Of a DNA stretch of 64,000 nucleotides, positions 46,968 through 57,398 are shown piece by piece. Under the pieces are notes generated by a model. The model ran no database searches and was not told the DNA's origin. It saw only the letters and a list, made by a program, of their open reading frames with translations. How positions within the stretch are numbered: the stretch's first letter is position 1; each line of letters opens with the position of its first letter. Origin of the DNA: Chrysoporthe austroafricana (Eukaryota; Ascomycota; Sordariomycetes; Diaporthales; Cryphonectriaceae); assembly GCA_001051155.2 (NCBI GenBank), contig JYIP02000008.1, positions 1,922,001 through 1,986,000 of the forward strand, in the 5' to 3' direction. The position numbers and the translations under genes are program-made.

Positions 46968-48013
46968 GTTTGCTGAACTCTGTTGGATGGTGGGAACAGG
47001 AAATGGATTTTTTTTTTTGGTTTGGTCAAGACGAGGTGAGGTTATTGTGAGGTGCAAAAGGAGGGAGCTGCGCCGGTGGGTTGGCTCAATGTTTGTCTGT
47101 ACCTCAGCAACGCTTCACGGCAGTCTAGTGCTCTTTCCAAGCCGTGCCTACGGTACACAAGCAGACAAGTCTGTGTTTTGGCAGGTACCTCTTCTTACAC
47201 GGTACTCTGTGCACCGACTGTCAGCATTCTTGTGTCATATTCTTTCCGTCCTGAGACCCTCAGCTGATTCTCGCTTCTGGCTCATTCCACCCTAGCTTTG
47301 GGTTCAGCAAAAGGTCCCAGCAAAAGGTACCTTTGCCAAGATACAACGCCCCCAACAATTATGCAGCGTGCCGTAGCTGATGGGTGTGTACTTGAGCCTA
47401 TCACAACCGCAGGACTGGCCCGGCCACCGAGTGTGATCTCGGACGCCGGGGAAAAATGCGACATGAAAAATGTGACCCCAGCGAATGAGGAGGATGTCAC
47501 AACTTTCTTCCCTCGTTCCTCCGTAGCCTGTAGGCAAGACCAGCCACCACCAAGCACTTAGAGACAGTCCTGGCAGGGTAGGTGCGTGGTGTGATCAGCA
47601 CACGCAAAGACTACATGTAAGAATACTTGTTACTACGGTACATCACTAATTCATACGTGTCGTTTCCAATCTGGCCCCTGGCCCTGAGATTTTGAAATTG
47701 CACTGCTATACGAGGACTTTCTTTAACGGCTGGGTCCTTTTGACCCTATCACGCCTGTTACGAGACTTTGTCCAACCACACTTCCCTACAGTAGTGCTGC
47801 ATTCCAGCGTAGCAACGATTTCTAGGCAGATAGCGTGGCGGGCGAGGGGGCTGCAAACCATACAAGGAGGAAAGTGGTAGAATCTCGATTGTTGGGCTGT
47901 GACCGCATTCAGTCTTCAATACATCTCCATCGCAGAGTTGTACTGGCTTCACAGGTCTGGGCTTGCATACGCCGCCCTATTGAAATCCCGACCGTCCCGT
48001 CTGCTATACCATC
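46968..48013. other. Divergent promoter region between a methyltransferase and the MFS pump
   Basis: About 1 kb without a credible gene. One-mismatch versions of TCGGN3CCGA occur at 47420 (CCGGCCACCGA) and 47439 (TCGGACGCCGG), close together. It likely drives both flanking genes. Confidence 0.45.
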
Positions 48014-49726
48014 ATGAGCTCTAGTGAGAAACCACTGCCTCCACAGCAGGATCAGCCGGCGTCCAATCCTGCCGCTGCTGCTGGTATTTCGGCCCCTCCC
48101 GCACCCAATACGCCCGCCTTGGACGACGGTAATGTTGCCACAGAAGACGAGGCCGGCTTCAAGCCCGATTGGCGCTTCTGGCTTATCTACGTCTCCCTCT
48201 GCCTGGTCACTTTTGCCTCGGCGGTCGACAACACCATCGTCTTCACCGCCCTGCCCGCCATCACGCGCGACCTGGGCGGCGGCAGCGCCTATGCCTGGAT
48301 CGCCAACTCGTACGTGGTCGCGAGCACGGCCGTGCAGCCGCTCTTCGGCCAGGCGAGCAATGTCTTTGGGCGTCGCGTTCCCAGTCTTGTCGTTGTCTCC
48401 CTGTTCGCTGTGGGCAGCGGGATTGCCGGCGGGGCCCAGAGCGTTGGCATGCTCATCGCCGGCCGTACCATCCAGGGTATCGGCTGCGGTGGCATATTTG
48501 TCTTGCTTGACATCATAGTCTGCGATCTTGTCCCCCTACGCCAATGGGGCGCATACCTTGGCCCGCTCCTGGCCTTCGGAGGCTTGGGTTCGACCCTGGG
48601 ACCTCTGATCGGCGGTGCCCTGACCGAGGCAAACTGGCGCTGGGTCTTCTATATCACGCTTCCCTTTTCCGGCCTCACCTTTGTTACCATGGTCCTGTTC
48701 CTCCGGCTGTCGCATGTCGAGGCCAAGTCGTGGAAGGAAAGCCTTGCCCGGATCGACCTTCCTGGCAACCTGTTCTTTATCGCATCCGTGACCGCGGTCC
48801 TCTTGGGCCTGATCATGGGCGGCAATACATTCCCCTGGTCGTCCTGGCACGTCATACTGCCTCTCGTCCTGGGCTTCCTCGGCTTGCTTGCTTTTTATGC
48901 CTACCAACTATCACCATGGTGCAAAGAACCAAGCGTTCCTCCCAGGCTCTTCGCAAACCGCACATCAGCTGTCGGCTTTCTCCTCAGCTTCATGTCGGGT
49001 GTGCTGTTGGAGTGGATCGTCTACTGGTATCCGCTCTATTTCCAGGCCCTGCTGGGGAGGTCGCCCCTGTTATCCGGCGTGGACACGCTGCCCTTCAATG
49101 TTGTTCTTATGCTGTCTGCCATGGTCACAGGTGCACTGATGACCAAGACAGGCGCCTACAGGCCCCTCCATGCAGCTGCATATGTCTTTCTCTCCATCGG
49201 CCTTGGCCTGTCTTCCATGCTGGATGCAACATCATCCACGGCTGAATGGGCCATTTTCCAGATCATCCTGGCCTTGGGTTTAGGATGCACCTTTGTCACC
49301 CTGCTCCCTGCCATTCAGGCTGCGCTGCCTGAGTCCGATGTTGCGACCGCCACAGCCACATACTCGTTCTTGCGCAGCTTCGGCTTCATCTGGGGTGTCA
49401 CCATCCCGTCTCTCATCCTCGACAACCACGTAGACAAAAACCTGGGCACGGTGGATGATGCCAGCGTCCGCGCTCAGCTGGCCGGCGGAGGTTCTTATGA
49501 GTTTGCTGCATATGGACGCATTCAGGCACTGCCTGCTAAAGTCCGTCAAGAGGTTATCGCCCTGTATGCTCAGACCTTTCGTACATCTTGGCTGGCAGCC
49601 CTTGCATTCGCGCTGCTTGGATTCCTGCTGGTCTTTGTCGAGAAGCACATCGAGTTGAGGAACGAGCTGGACACGGACTTCGGTATGGAACCAAAACAGA
49701 AGACCAAGATGGCAGAAACCGGATGA
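48014..49726 (+). CDS. MFS drug:H+ antiporter, DHA2 type, GliA-like (570 aa)
   Basis: A predicted 14-helix efflux pump, single exon. It has a cytosolic proline-rich N-terminus (residues 1-50), then FWLIYVSLCLVTFASAVDNT and the DHA signature ALPAITRDLGG. WIANSYVVASTAVQPLFGQ and the motif-A loop NVFGRR follow, then motif C (GGLGSTLGPLIGG). The long hydrophilic C-terminal tail contains charged residues. In ETP clusters such pumps export the toxin and protect the producer. GC-rich, intact and without introns. It is the better candidate for the main exporter, given two MFS genes in the locus. Confidence 0.88.
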   Translation: MSSSEKPLPPQQDQPASNPAAAAGISAPPAPNTPALDDGNVATEDEAGFKPDWRFWLIYVSLCLVTFASAVDNTIVFTALPAITRDLGGGSAYAWIANSYVVASTAVQPLFGQASNVFGRRVPSLVVVSLFAVGSGIAGGAQSVGMLIAGRTIQGIGCGGIFVLLDIIVCDLVPLRQWGAYLGPLLAFGGLGSTLGPLIGGALTEANWRWVFYITLPFSGLTFVTMVLFLRLSHVEAKSWKESLARIDLPGNLFFIASVTAVLLGLIMGGNTFPWSSWHVILPLVLGFLGLLAFYAYQLSPWCKEPSVPPRLFANRTSAVGFLLSFMSGVLLEWIVYWYPLYFQALLGRSPLLSGVDTLPFNVVLMLSAMVTGALMTKTGAYRPLHAAAYVFLSIGLGLSSMLDATSSTAEWAIFQIILALGLGCTFVTLLPAIQAALPESDVATATATYSFLRSFGFIWGVTIPSLILDNHVDKNLGTVDDASVRAQLAGGGSYEFAAYGRIQALPAKVRQEVIALYAQTFRTSWLAALAFALLGFLLVFVEKHIELRNELDTDFGMEPKQKTKMAETG

Positions 49727-49928
49727 TGGACGAGTTAGTGACATGAGAATGGGCCGGAGAGGGGAGGAGAAGGCACGAGGACCCTATGTGATATTTGACA
49801 TGGCATCGCAAACGGAGGATCCTCGTACCCTTGAGCATAATTGAAAATATATTGTTTATATAAGGAGATGCAGGTGGGTGATGGCTTAATCACCTAACCA
49901 GGTGGTAGCCGGTTTTCGGACGTAGATT

Positions 49929-50937
49929 CTACTTCGTTGCTGTGGCCACAATTGCAATACCCTCCAGCCGCCCTTTCCCGCCCGGAAACCTCTCCCCTAG
50001 CCATCTAAGCATCCACTGTATCGCCTGCTCTTCCTCCTCCTCCGTCATTGTCTCAGTGACTGCTTTCACACTGGGTATATTCGCCATATTGAACCTCGTC
50101 ATTGCCTCGGGGTCTTCGAATTCATAAAACGTCTGCACCTCCTCCACAGTTACCTCTCTGAAGCCCGCCTCCTCCAGCTGCATCCTCACAGCGTCGATAG
50201 ATGCCCATGCGGCGGGAATGGGCGCGAGTTTGGTACCAGGCCTCACCGCACCAAGCGCCTCCCCAATCAGATCCATCCACCCTGCTGTGCGGAAGCTGGT
50301 CATACCAAAGACACCACCGTTGCTATTGAGAACCCGCCTCACTTCCGCGAGCACGCTCTCCGGCCTCTCCACCATGAACAGCAGCAGGCCCGCCGTCACA
50401 TGGCTGAACGTCTCGTCCGGCACGCCTATCGTGGTGAGGTCTTGTGCGTCCCACACGGCTGCCTCTACACGCTCCCAGAGGTTATTCCCAGCTGCAACTT
50501 CGCTAGCCTTGCGCCCCTCGACTGTAGCTATCATCCCGGGGCTGAGGTCTGCAGCCACAAGGCGTGTGCTTGTGGGAAGATCGGCGCCGTAGGTGGCTAG
50601 GAGACGGCCCAGCACCTGCGCGACGCCACAGCCGGTATCGAGGATGGCGGTGGAGCTGGAGAAGGGAACGACTCCATTGACCTACACAGGGGAAGTACTT
50701 TTTCTTAGTGTGTTCCTTTCTGTTGAAGATATACTGATACGCACCCTTTTGATGAACTCATTATTCAAAGTCGTCGTTGGGCCTTCAAATGCCGTCTTCA
50801 GGAGTGCAGCCGCGGCGGTGTCCCACGATTCTGTTGAGGCTGTATCTCGGAAGAGTGTTCAGTGGATTTGACCGTAAATTTAGGCCCCTCTTGAAGAAAT
50901 CTAGGCTTTGAGGCGTACAAACTAGTGTTTTAGACAT
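49929..50937 (-). pseudogene. SAM-dependent methyltransferase with an apparent N-terminal frameshift
   Basis: A class I methyltransferase of the fungal GliN/UMTA-like type. The coding body runs from about 50870 to 49929 with one intron (about 50681-50744; GTGCGT...TGTAG) that joins FIKR to VNGVVPFSS. Motifs: ILDTGCGVAQ, AADLSPGMI, WDAQDLTTIGVPDETFSHV and VLNSNGGVFGMTSF. The only suitable ATG (50937, MSKTLVCTPQSLDFFKRG) is in a different frame from RDTASTESWDTAAAALLK. The two frames meet near 50847 without a plausible intron. Either one base is lost or gained, or the true first exon is not recognised. It lies upstream of a TCGGN3CCGA site at 51110. Confidence 0.62.
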
Positions 50938-51109
50938 TTTTCCCGACCTTTTGCCCGGTCTAAGTTTTAAATCAAGGGACAAGTGACGAGGACCTTCCAG
51001 TCAGAATTCGGTTTGTTCGAAAGTTTGAAAAGGCTTCGAAATAAAAACCTCGGTATGATTATATACAAAGTTCACATCCAGCCTTTCAGCTAGAATCAAA
51101 TGGGACTCC

Positions 51110-51120
51110 TCGGTAGCCGA
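51110..51120. promoter_or_regulatory. TCGGN3CCGA site (TCGGTAGCCGA)
   Basis: Exact palindromic match located about 175 bp upstream of the start region of the methyltransferase at 49929-50937, in the gap before the 3' end of the CxxT reductase. A candidate binding site for the cluster regulator. Confidence 0.55.
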
Positions 51121-51247
51121 CTTCAAACTAGCGTGAAAGAGATATTTTTCGATGACATTTCGATTTGATTAAGTAACAGGGAGAGGAGTTAGGCCAGGAA
51201 AATTCAACATAGTCTATTCAAAACCCATCCAGGAATTACTGAACTCC

Positions 51248-52423
51248 CTAAGGTCGTGCACCAATTCTATCAACGTCATGTCCTGTTACTCTTCTTGGCA
51301 ACTCGCGTGCAATGCCGGCTCCAGCATTCGAGCCCTGGAAAATGGTGCTTGTCACCATCTTGAACGGGCTCGCGCAATCGCCAGCAGCAAAGACGCCTGA
51401 AACATTGGTCTGATAGAACGGCATCTTGGTGACGATATCGTGGCGCTCGTTTGTCTCCACTTCCAATTGCCTTACAATCTCTGGATTTGGTTGTGTGTGC
51501 GGCTGATGGACAAGGAAACTTTCTACTGCAGTCTCTCCATCATCCAGATGGATCACAATGTTAGAACTATCCGTGTCTTTAGAGAGCTGCATGATCTTTC
51601 GGTCGTCGATCTTGATCTTTTCTTCCCCTCTCTCCGAGAGAGCTCGTCTGATGTCCTCGCCGAGCTGGACATTCCCATTTGTATAGACCGTCACATACTG
51701 GGCGAATTTCTGCGCATCCTCCACTAGCATTGCAGCGTGAAATGGACTGCCCGCGAGCCCCATAGCGAGTAGACCGGCGGATCGGCTTCCCCGAAACTCG
51801 AGGCCCCGCGTGAATAGACAATGCAGTCTAGAAAACCCCCTTCATGTTAATATAACATACAACACCGTGGACGAGTAAGACAATAACACCCATCGACATA
51901 CATACATTCGGTCAGGGAAGTTTTCTTCATATCCTTTAATGTGAGGAAACAAAAACTCCACTCCCATAGCTAGCAGCAATTTTCTTCCTCTCCACGTCTT
52001 TCCCTGCGCATCGCCCACCTCAAAGTATTCTTGGTCCATTTTGGGAGTCTTGGCCGTAGTGACAGACGTTTGCACGAACCGTACAAGCCCGCTCTTTTTC
52101 AGCTCCCTCCTGCTAGCCTGTCTCATCTTGTCCGGGCTGTGACCTTCCCATGTTGGGAGCGTGTGTATCGGCGTGTTCCACCTGTTTCGCGGTGCGCCTG
52201 AGTCCAAGATCAAGACTTCAATCTGATGACGTGCGAGTGTCAAGGCAGCGGAGAGACCGGCATGGGAGCCGCCTATGATTAGGACATCGGCTTCCGAGTT
52301 GTTGCTTAGGACGTGTTGTGGGGAGGAAATATCTCTGAGGCGGTCTAGCGGAGCCAAAGAAAGCAGTAGGACGACCAGAGGAATGGTGAGTATGCGGAGA
52401 GGGTACGCAATTCTGGAGAACAT
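51248..52423 (-). CDS. GliT-like FAD reductase with a non-canonical CxxT site and N-terminal hydrophobic segment (365 aa)
   Basis: A thioredoxin-reductase-fold flavoprotein. Exon 1 51906-52423, exon 2 51248-51827; the 78-bp intron (GTATGT...TCTAG) gives exactly 366 codons. FAD-binding IIGGSHAGLSAALTLAR, APRNRWNTPIHTLPTWEG, a second dinucleotide region and the C-terminal VFAAGDCASPF are present. GliT-type dithiol oxidases have CxxC in HCLFCHGYE. Here the same place reads HCLFTRGLEFRG, so the second cysteine is threonine (codon ACG) and the redox pair is gone. Residues 1-26 form a hydrophobic leader (PLRILTIPLVVLLLSLAP), absent from the paralogue at 53089, suggesting signal or membrane targeting. 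The two genes diverge from one 665-bp promoter. Proteins of this family without CxxC have been linked to disulfide rearrangement in some ETP pathways (from memory, not checked here). Confidence 0.85.
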
Positions 52424-53088
52424 GATTAAAGTCTTCAGCGTTCAGGTCCATGAAAGACTTGACTGTTGGCTACGACCTATCTGATGCCCGGGGAAATTTG
52501 CACTGTTTCGGTGCCGTCTGTCAAGTACTTATGTGTCAACTAATGATTGATATTTTCGGAGGGCGGGACCATGCTGTTGCCCGGTACCCGGTCGATGTCA
52601 GCAAGTGTAATGTATCAGAGCCGCAGGTCCACAAACAGCTTTTGCTACCACCGCCAGTTGGCTTCGGCACCCGGGCGTATTGCAAGTAGCCAGTTTTCGG
52701 TAAAGGAAATATAATGTTTCGCAACTGAATCTCATAGAAAAAAACCTAAAACGAGTGATAGCAGTAAGGAGCGCGATGCGTACTTACCAGATGGCCTTGT
52801 GCAGGCCGGATGGACCGGCAACGGTATGGGTCTCAATATTAAATGCATGACAAGGTTACACACCTATTTTCTGATGTGTCTTTCTTTCTATGGTAACTTA
52901 GCGCTCACTTGTAATGTGTGGAATGTAGGCATCCGGGCAGTACTTCTTTAGGTACCCTAGCTGAGGGCTTGCTTATGCATCAAGAGGTAATATATTAGCG
53001 TCCCCCCTTTTCAATACGCGTTCCCCTTTGCATCTTCACCTTCATCCAGACCTGTTGAATCTCCTTCTCCAAAGCCAAGACTCACGTG
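52424..53088. promoter_or_regulatory. Bidirectional promoter between the two GliT-like genes
   Basis: 665 bp separating two divergent start codons. No gene is visible. It contains the palindrome CCGGTACCCGG near 52580, but no exact TCGGN3CCGA. Shared transcription control of the two reductases is likely. Confidence 0.5.
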
Positions 53089-54155
53089 ATGGCGCCCCAG
53101 AACAAATCACCTACTCCCGACCTGGTCGACGTCCTCATTGTGGGCGGAGGACCCGCGGGCCTGACATCGGCTATAAGCGTCGCCCGCAACCTACACACTG
53201 CCATTGTGTTTGACTCGCAGTCGTACCGCAATGCGCGTACTACCCACTTCCATATGTTGCCCACCTGGGACGGCAAGAATCCGCTTGCGTTCCGCGACGC
53301 GGCCAAGGAGAATACGCTCGACAACTATGAGACCATCTTCTACGAGAACGTGAAGATCGAGACAGCAAGAAAGAGCGATGAGGGGCTCTTCGAGCTCACT
53401 GATGAGAAGGGGAAGGTCTGGAAGGGCAGAAGCCTGGTCCTAGCAACCGGCATCATTGATGTTCCGCTTGATATCCCGGGTTTTGACGAGTGCTGGGCAT
53501 ACAGCATGTAAGACTTTCAAGCTGAATCCTTTCAGCGAGTATGTATTGAGCTAACAAGACTTTTAGCTTCCACTGTCTCTTCTGTCATGGCTACGAGCAG
53601 CGCGGTAGCCCCTCGGCCGGCGTCCTTGCCATTAACGATGTCGCACCGGTCCCCATCGCCCTGCACGTGGCCCGCAACGCTGCGCAGCTTGCTAAACACG
53701 TCACTATTTACACAAACGGAGGCACCTCCGAGGATGCTCAGATCCAAGCAGCTATCGGCCCCACAGCTCCTATGACTGTCGATAGCCGCCGCATTACTCG
53801 GTTCGTTCTTGGCCCTAACAAAGTGGGCCTAACGATTCACTTTGAGGATGGCAGCACCAAGGATGAGGCGTTCCTCAGCCACAAGCCCAAGAGCAAAGTC
53901 AAGAGCAGCTCCTTGGCAGAACAGCTGGGCCTCGAGTTTACACCGCAAGGAGACCTTAAAGCTAACCCTCCTTTCGGCGAGACAAGCCTGAGTGGATGCT
54001 TTGCCGCCGGTGACAATGCCTCGTTCTTGAAGACGACTCCGAATGCAGTTAACACTGGCGCAAACAGTGCCGCGGGCACGGCCAGCCATGTTCAGAGCAG
54101 GATGTATGGGCAGCCCAGCCTGAGCGAGTTCATGCAGAAGCAGAAGCCTGCGTAG
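53089..54155 (+). CDS. GliT-like thioredoxin-reductase-fold dithiol oxidase, canonical CxxC (335 aa)
   Basis: An FAD-dependent oxidoreductase expected to close the disulfide of an ETP dithiol and to protect the producer. Exon 1 53089-53507, intron 53508-53566 (GTAAGA...TTTAG), exon 2 53567-54155. The ATG at 53089 is the first in frame. FAD motif VLIVGGGPAGLTSAISVAR; RNARTTHFHMLPTWDG; redox-active IFHCLFCHGYEQRG with intact CxxC; C-terminal CFAAGDNASFLKT. Length is almost that of GliT (about 334 aa). There is no hydrophobic leader, so it is probably soluble. It is paired head-to-head with the CxxT paralogue. Confidence 0.9.
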
Positions 54156-54542
54156 GGCGGCCAAGTCGGCGGGTCAGCGGATTCAGGGTATCACAATGTA
54201 GATCATTATCAATATATTGGAGTATGTTCTTGCGTGTCGTGCAAAAGGGCGAATGTCTGACCTCACATTATGTATCTTACGTGTCTGAACTCTCGATACA
54301 TCTTTTGTCATGTGCATTACTCTCTAGTAGCCGCAAATGGAACGATTTCACCTAATAGTTGACCGAATTGGTCGACACAACGAAGCTTGTCTCGGCTCGG
54401 AGCTGTGTCAACGGCAGCTACAGTATCTGGATCCATTTCCAGCAGTCTGCTTGTCACCTTCCTCTCACAATGATTGGATGTTAAATCGCCTCGCCAGGTT
54501 ACAAGAAGTGTATAGTAATCCCTAACGTGCACAGGTGATACT

Positions 54543-54565
54543 CGGTGTCTCGGCGCCGGACACCG
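54543..54565. promoter_or_regulatory. GC-rich inverted repeat upstream of the CmcJ-like gene
   Basis: Arms CGGTGTC and GACACCG separated by 9 bp that contain CGGCGCCG. About 190 bp upstream of the start codon at 54753. It could be a transcription-factor site or a hairpin. Confidence 0.45.
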
Positions 54566-54752
54566 ACGCAACACCGGGCTTACGTCTTCTGAAAATGGGA
54601 AACAGGAATGACACCGCGGCCGTGTGATCGGCGGAATGGGAACATAGTATGATATTCACTCTGTTTATCATATATGATTGTTCTCTTTCTATGAATCGAT
54701 ACAGAGTGGCAGACTGGTTTTATACCTCCGTCTCAAGGCGGTACCCTCTACG

Positions 54753-55833
54753 ATGTCTATAATTGAGACTCGAATGTCCTATTTGGAACCATGGACGGGC
54801 AAGGAGGAAGAGCCATACGTCCGGGGCAAAGTCGAAGAGTCGTATCCCCGAACGAATTTCACCAACGAAGAGTTTTCTGTAAAAGTCCGCGACGCGCGGC
54901 CGACAAAAAACGACTTCAACCTCGATACCCACGGATTTGCCTTCCATGATTCACCTATTAGCAACAACGTGATAGGGGCAATTCGAGACCGAAACAAACA
55001 GGTTGTCGAGACTGAGTACTATCCTTTGGTAGAGGAGTTGGTCAAGAAGAACACAGGGGCTACCAAGGTCATCATCTTTGATCATACCTATCGAAAGAAG
55101 GATCCGTCCCTAGCTCCAACGGAGAACCCCAACGGAAGAGAACAACCAGCTACACTGGTAGGTACTGCCTTCTTATCTTTATGCCTGAATAGTTAACTGA
55201 GAGAAAATAGGTACATGTTGATCAGTACGCCTTTTTGACGATGTATCGTTTCATTATTGGAGCTAACGTTTTCTAGGTCTGCTATAGGTGCAATCAGGAG
55301 GGTTCGCCGCTACACCGGCGAAGATGCTGAGTCCTTGTTGCAGAATCGGGCACAGATCATCAAGTGAGCTTCATTCCTATAATTCACCAAATCCCATCAG
55401 ATGTATTGACTGATTTGAAGTGTCTGGCGCCCGGTCCACGGAACCGTCGAGGATTGGGCATTGGCAGTGATGGATTACCGTAGCATCAAAGCATCCGAGA
55501 TACGACCCACCAGCATCTTTAGCGAGCGGTTCGACATGCAAGGCCAGACTATCTCTATCAACCACTCCGAAAAGCAGCAGTGGTACTATTTACACCGCCA
55601 AGAAACTAATGAAGTGACCTTCATAAAGATCTGGGACAATAAGGACGGCGTTGCGAAAAGTAAGGTTGAACCATCCACTGCCCATGACATATACTCGGCA
55701 TTATCAAGAAGTCGATGCTAATGAATCTTGAAAAGTGTGCCCCCACTGTGCCTTTCCAGACCCTCAGGCTCCCGCTGATGTAAAGCCGCGGGAAAGCATA
55801 GAAGTTCGTTGTTTAGTATTTTACAAAGACTGA
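54753..55833 (+). CDS. CmcJ/NvfI-like oxygenase (280 aa, five exons with a 14-nt microexon)
   Basis: A member of the fungal CmcJ-like family (AsaB, NvfI relatives), several of which are Fe(II)/2-oxoglutarate-type oxygenases. Exons 54753-55157, 55211-55224, 55277-55363, 55421-55659, 55736-55833, all GT-AG, sum 281 codons. The tiny second exon carries the motif HVDQS (H137-x-D139), a likely metal-binding pair. Downstream are RRYTGEDAESLL, NVWRPVHGTVEDWALAVMD, and the C-terminal CPHCAFPDP...PRESIEVRCLVFYKD typical of the family. It lies between a reductase and the GliK-like gene, so it is probably part of the cluster. The reaction is not predictable; hydroxylation, desaturation or ring formation are possible. 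Confidence 0.82.
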
Positions 55834-56130
55834 ACGGGAACTCCAATGACAGCTGTAGTCTGATCATTATCTAGCGTATCAAGTCTTCCAACTATATCAT
55901 TGCAAAACACTTGATTCTCCGTCTTTCTACACTTATAATGCATACGCCTACTGGAAAAGTATACTGTTTGTATTATTAGCGATTCTTAGCAGAAAAGAAT
56001 GTATTCAAGGCTTGCTCCTTACTCAGCAAGTGATCCGCCTCCTCGGCTACCGTGCAAAGCAAGCCGACCGGAATCCGCGCTTGCTATTACGCGCCGTGGC
56101 CTGCCTTCTCAGCTCTGGGGGTGTAATTAC

Positions 56131-56141
56131 TCGGCAGCCGA
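56131..56141. promoter_or_regulatory. TCGGN3CCGA site (TCGGCAGCCGA)
   Basis: Exact palindromic match about 200 bp upstream of the GliK-like start codon. It has the same 11 bases as the site at 30582. A near match (TCGGCTACCGT) lies about 90 bp further upstream (56043). Confidence 0.6.
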
Positions 56142-56338
56142 TTAACTTGCAAGCCAGCAGTATTTAGCCCGGATATACTCCGAAATCGCCGGAACACGAG
56201 TGAAGAACTTGTGTTAGGCCACCGAGTCCATTCTACCGAGCTTTAAGGAAGCAGTATCTCGGCTGTCATGCATGAAATTCAGTGGCTGATGCAGTCTATA
56301 TGCATTCCAGTCATTTTGTCTGAGTACAAAGCCTGAGG

Positions 56339-57208
56339 ATGATTAATCAGCTCTTCAATATGCCCGTGATCAGAACTCTTCCGCTGCGCAGCGAGGATGT
56401 GTGGTATTTTGCATACGGCTCAAACCTCAGCTCTGAGAAATTCGTCACCGATCGGGGCATAACTCCTCTGGCCACGGCTGTGGCCACCATTCCAGGATGG
56501 ACTCTCATCATGGACAGCGCGGGCGTGCCCTACTCCGAGCCAGCCTTCGCAAGCATAGCTCCCATTCATAGCGTTAGACTGAAGAAAAGCGTGCAGCTGA
56601 TTGGAACGGCGTATAAAGTCACGCCGGAAATGTACGAGAAAGTTATCGCGTCAGAAGGAGGAGGTATTGCGTACGCAGAACTTGAGATGAGAGGTCAGAT
56701 ATTGTATAATCTATCGTCTGGGGGAACGTACGAGAGTGAAAATGAGGAGAAGACAATAGCCATGAGATCTTTGATTACGGTCTTACAAAGAAAAGCAAGA
56801 CCAAGCACACGCTACATGGTACTGAAGCAGCCCTGACTCAATTTTGCTCAACTTGTGGCTCTCATGATCCTTCTCGGCTGACATGAAGTATTGCAGAACA
56901 TTGTCCGAACCGGGGCTGAAGAAGCAATGATGCCTTCCTCCTACCAGCATTTTCTAGCAGCTATCCCGGTTTACCATCGTCCAACCGAGCCCATCCCTAG
57001 CATAGGGGCCTCCATTTTCCTGGCCATCTGGGTGCCAATCATGTCGGTTATGGAGAGAATCACAAAAGCTACTCTGACGCGGAGCGGAACAGGAGAGGCC
57101 CCTTTCTGGTGCATCGCTCTGGTTAGATTCGTCGTACATGCGATGTGGTTTCATCATGACTTCTTGCATGCTCCAATATGGGGCCGCGGCGACGGGATGG
57201 AGAGGTAG
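56339..57208 (+). CDS. Gamma-glutamylcyclotransferase, GliK-like (263 aa)
   Basis: A small enzyme that removes the gamma-glutamyl group from glutathione-derived adducts as pyroglutamate. In gliotoxin synthesis GliK acts before the dipeptidase and C-S lyase. Exon 1 56339-56818, intron 56819-56896 (GTACTG...TTGCAG), exon 2 56897-57208. The substrate-binding loop is WYFAYGSN (residues 22-29). DSAGVPYSEPAFASI and IASEGGGIAYAE follow, the latter containing the probable catalytic glutamate. The C-terminal third has two hydrophobic segments (SIFLAIWVPIMSV; WCIALVRFVVHAMWF) and ends HAPIWGRGD, as in GliK proteins. Intact. A broken relative lies at 31590-32127. Confidence 0.87.
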
Positions 57209-57398
57209 CTAGTAATTCACACTTCGATTAGGTGTAATAACTATTTTCTTAGACTGAATACCTAACTCAAGGAAGCCATGTCCTGGGTGTGACATCTCTT
57301 CTCTCTTCTGCAAGCCTTTTTGTGCAGGGAGGGGTTTAAAAATGAAACATTCATTTTCATGAACGTCCAGCCGTCCAACCGTCAATTAGTATCCTGTC

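Noticed and set aside
48024..49245. Long alternative frames over the DHA2-type MFS gene
   Set aside because: GC-rich codon-bias shadows of the real gene; they lack any protein-family features.
52287..52297. TCGGCTTCCGA, another exact TCGGN3CCGA
   Set aside because: It lies inside the coding exon of the CxxT reductase, so it is more likely a codon-level coincidence than a regulatory site.
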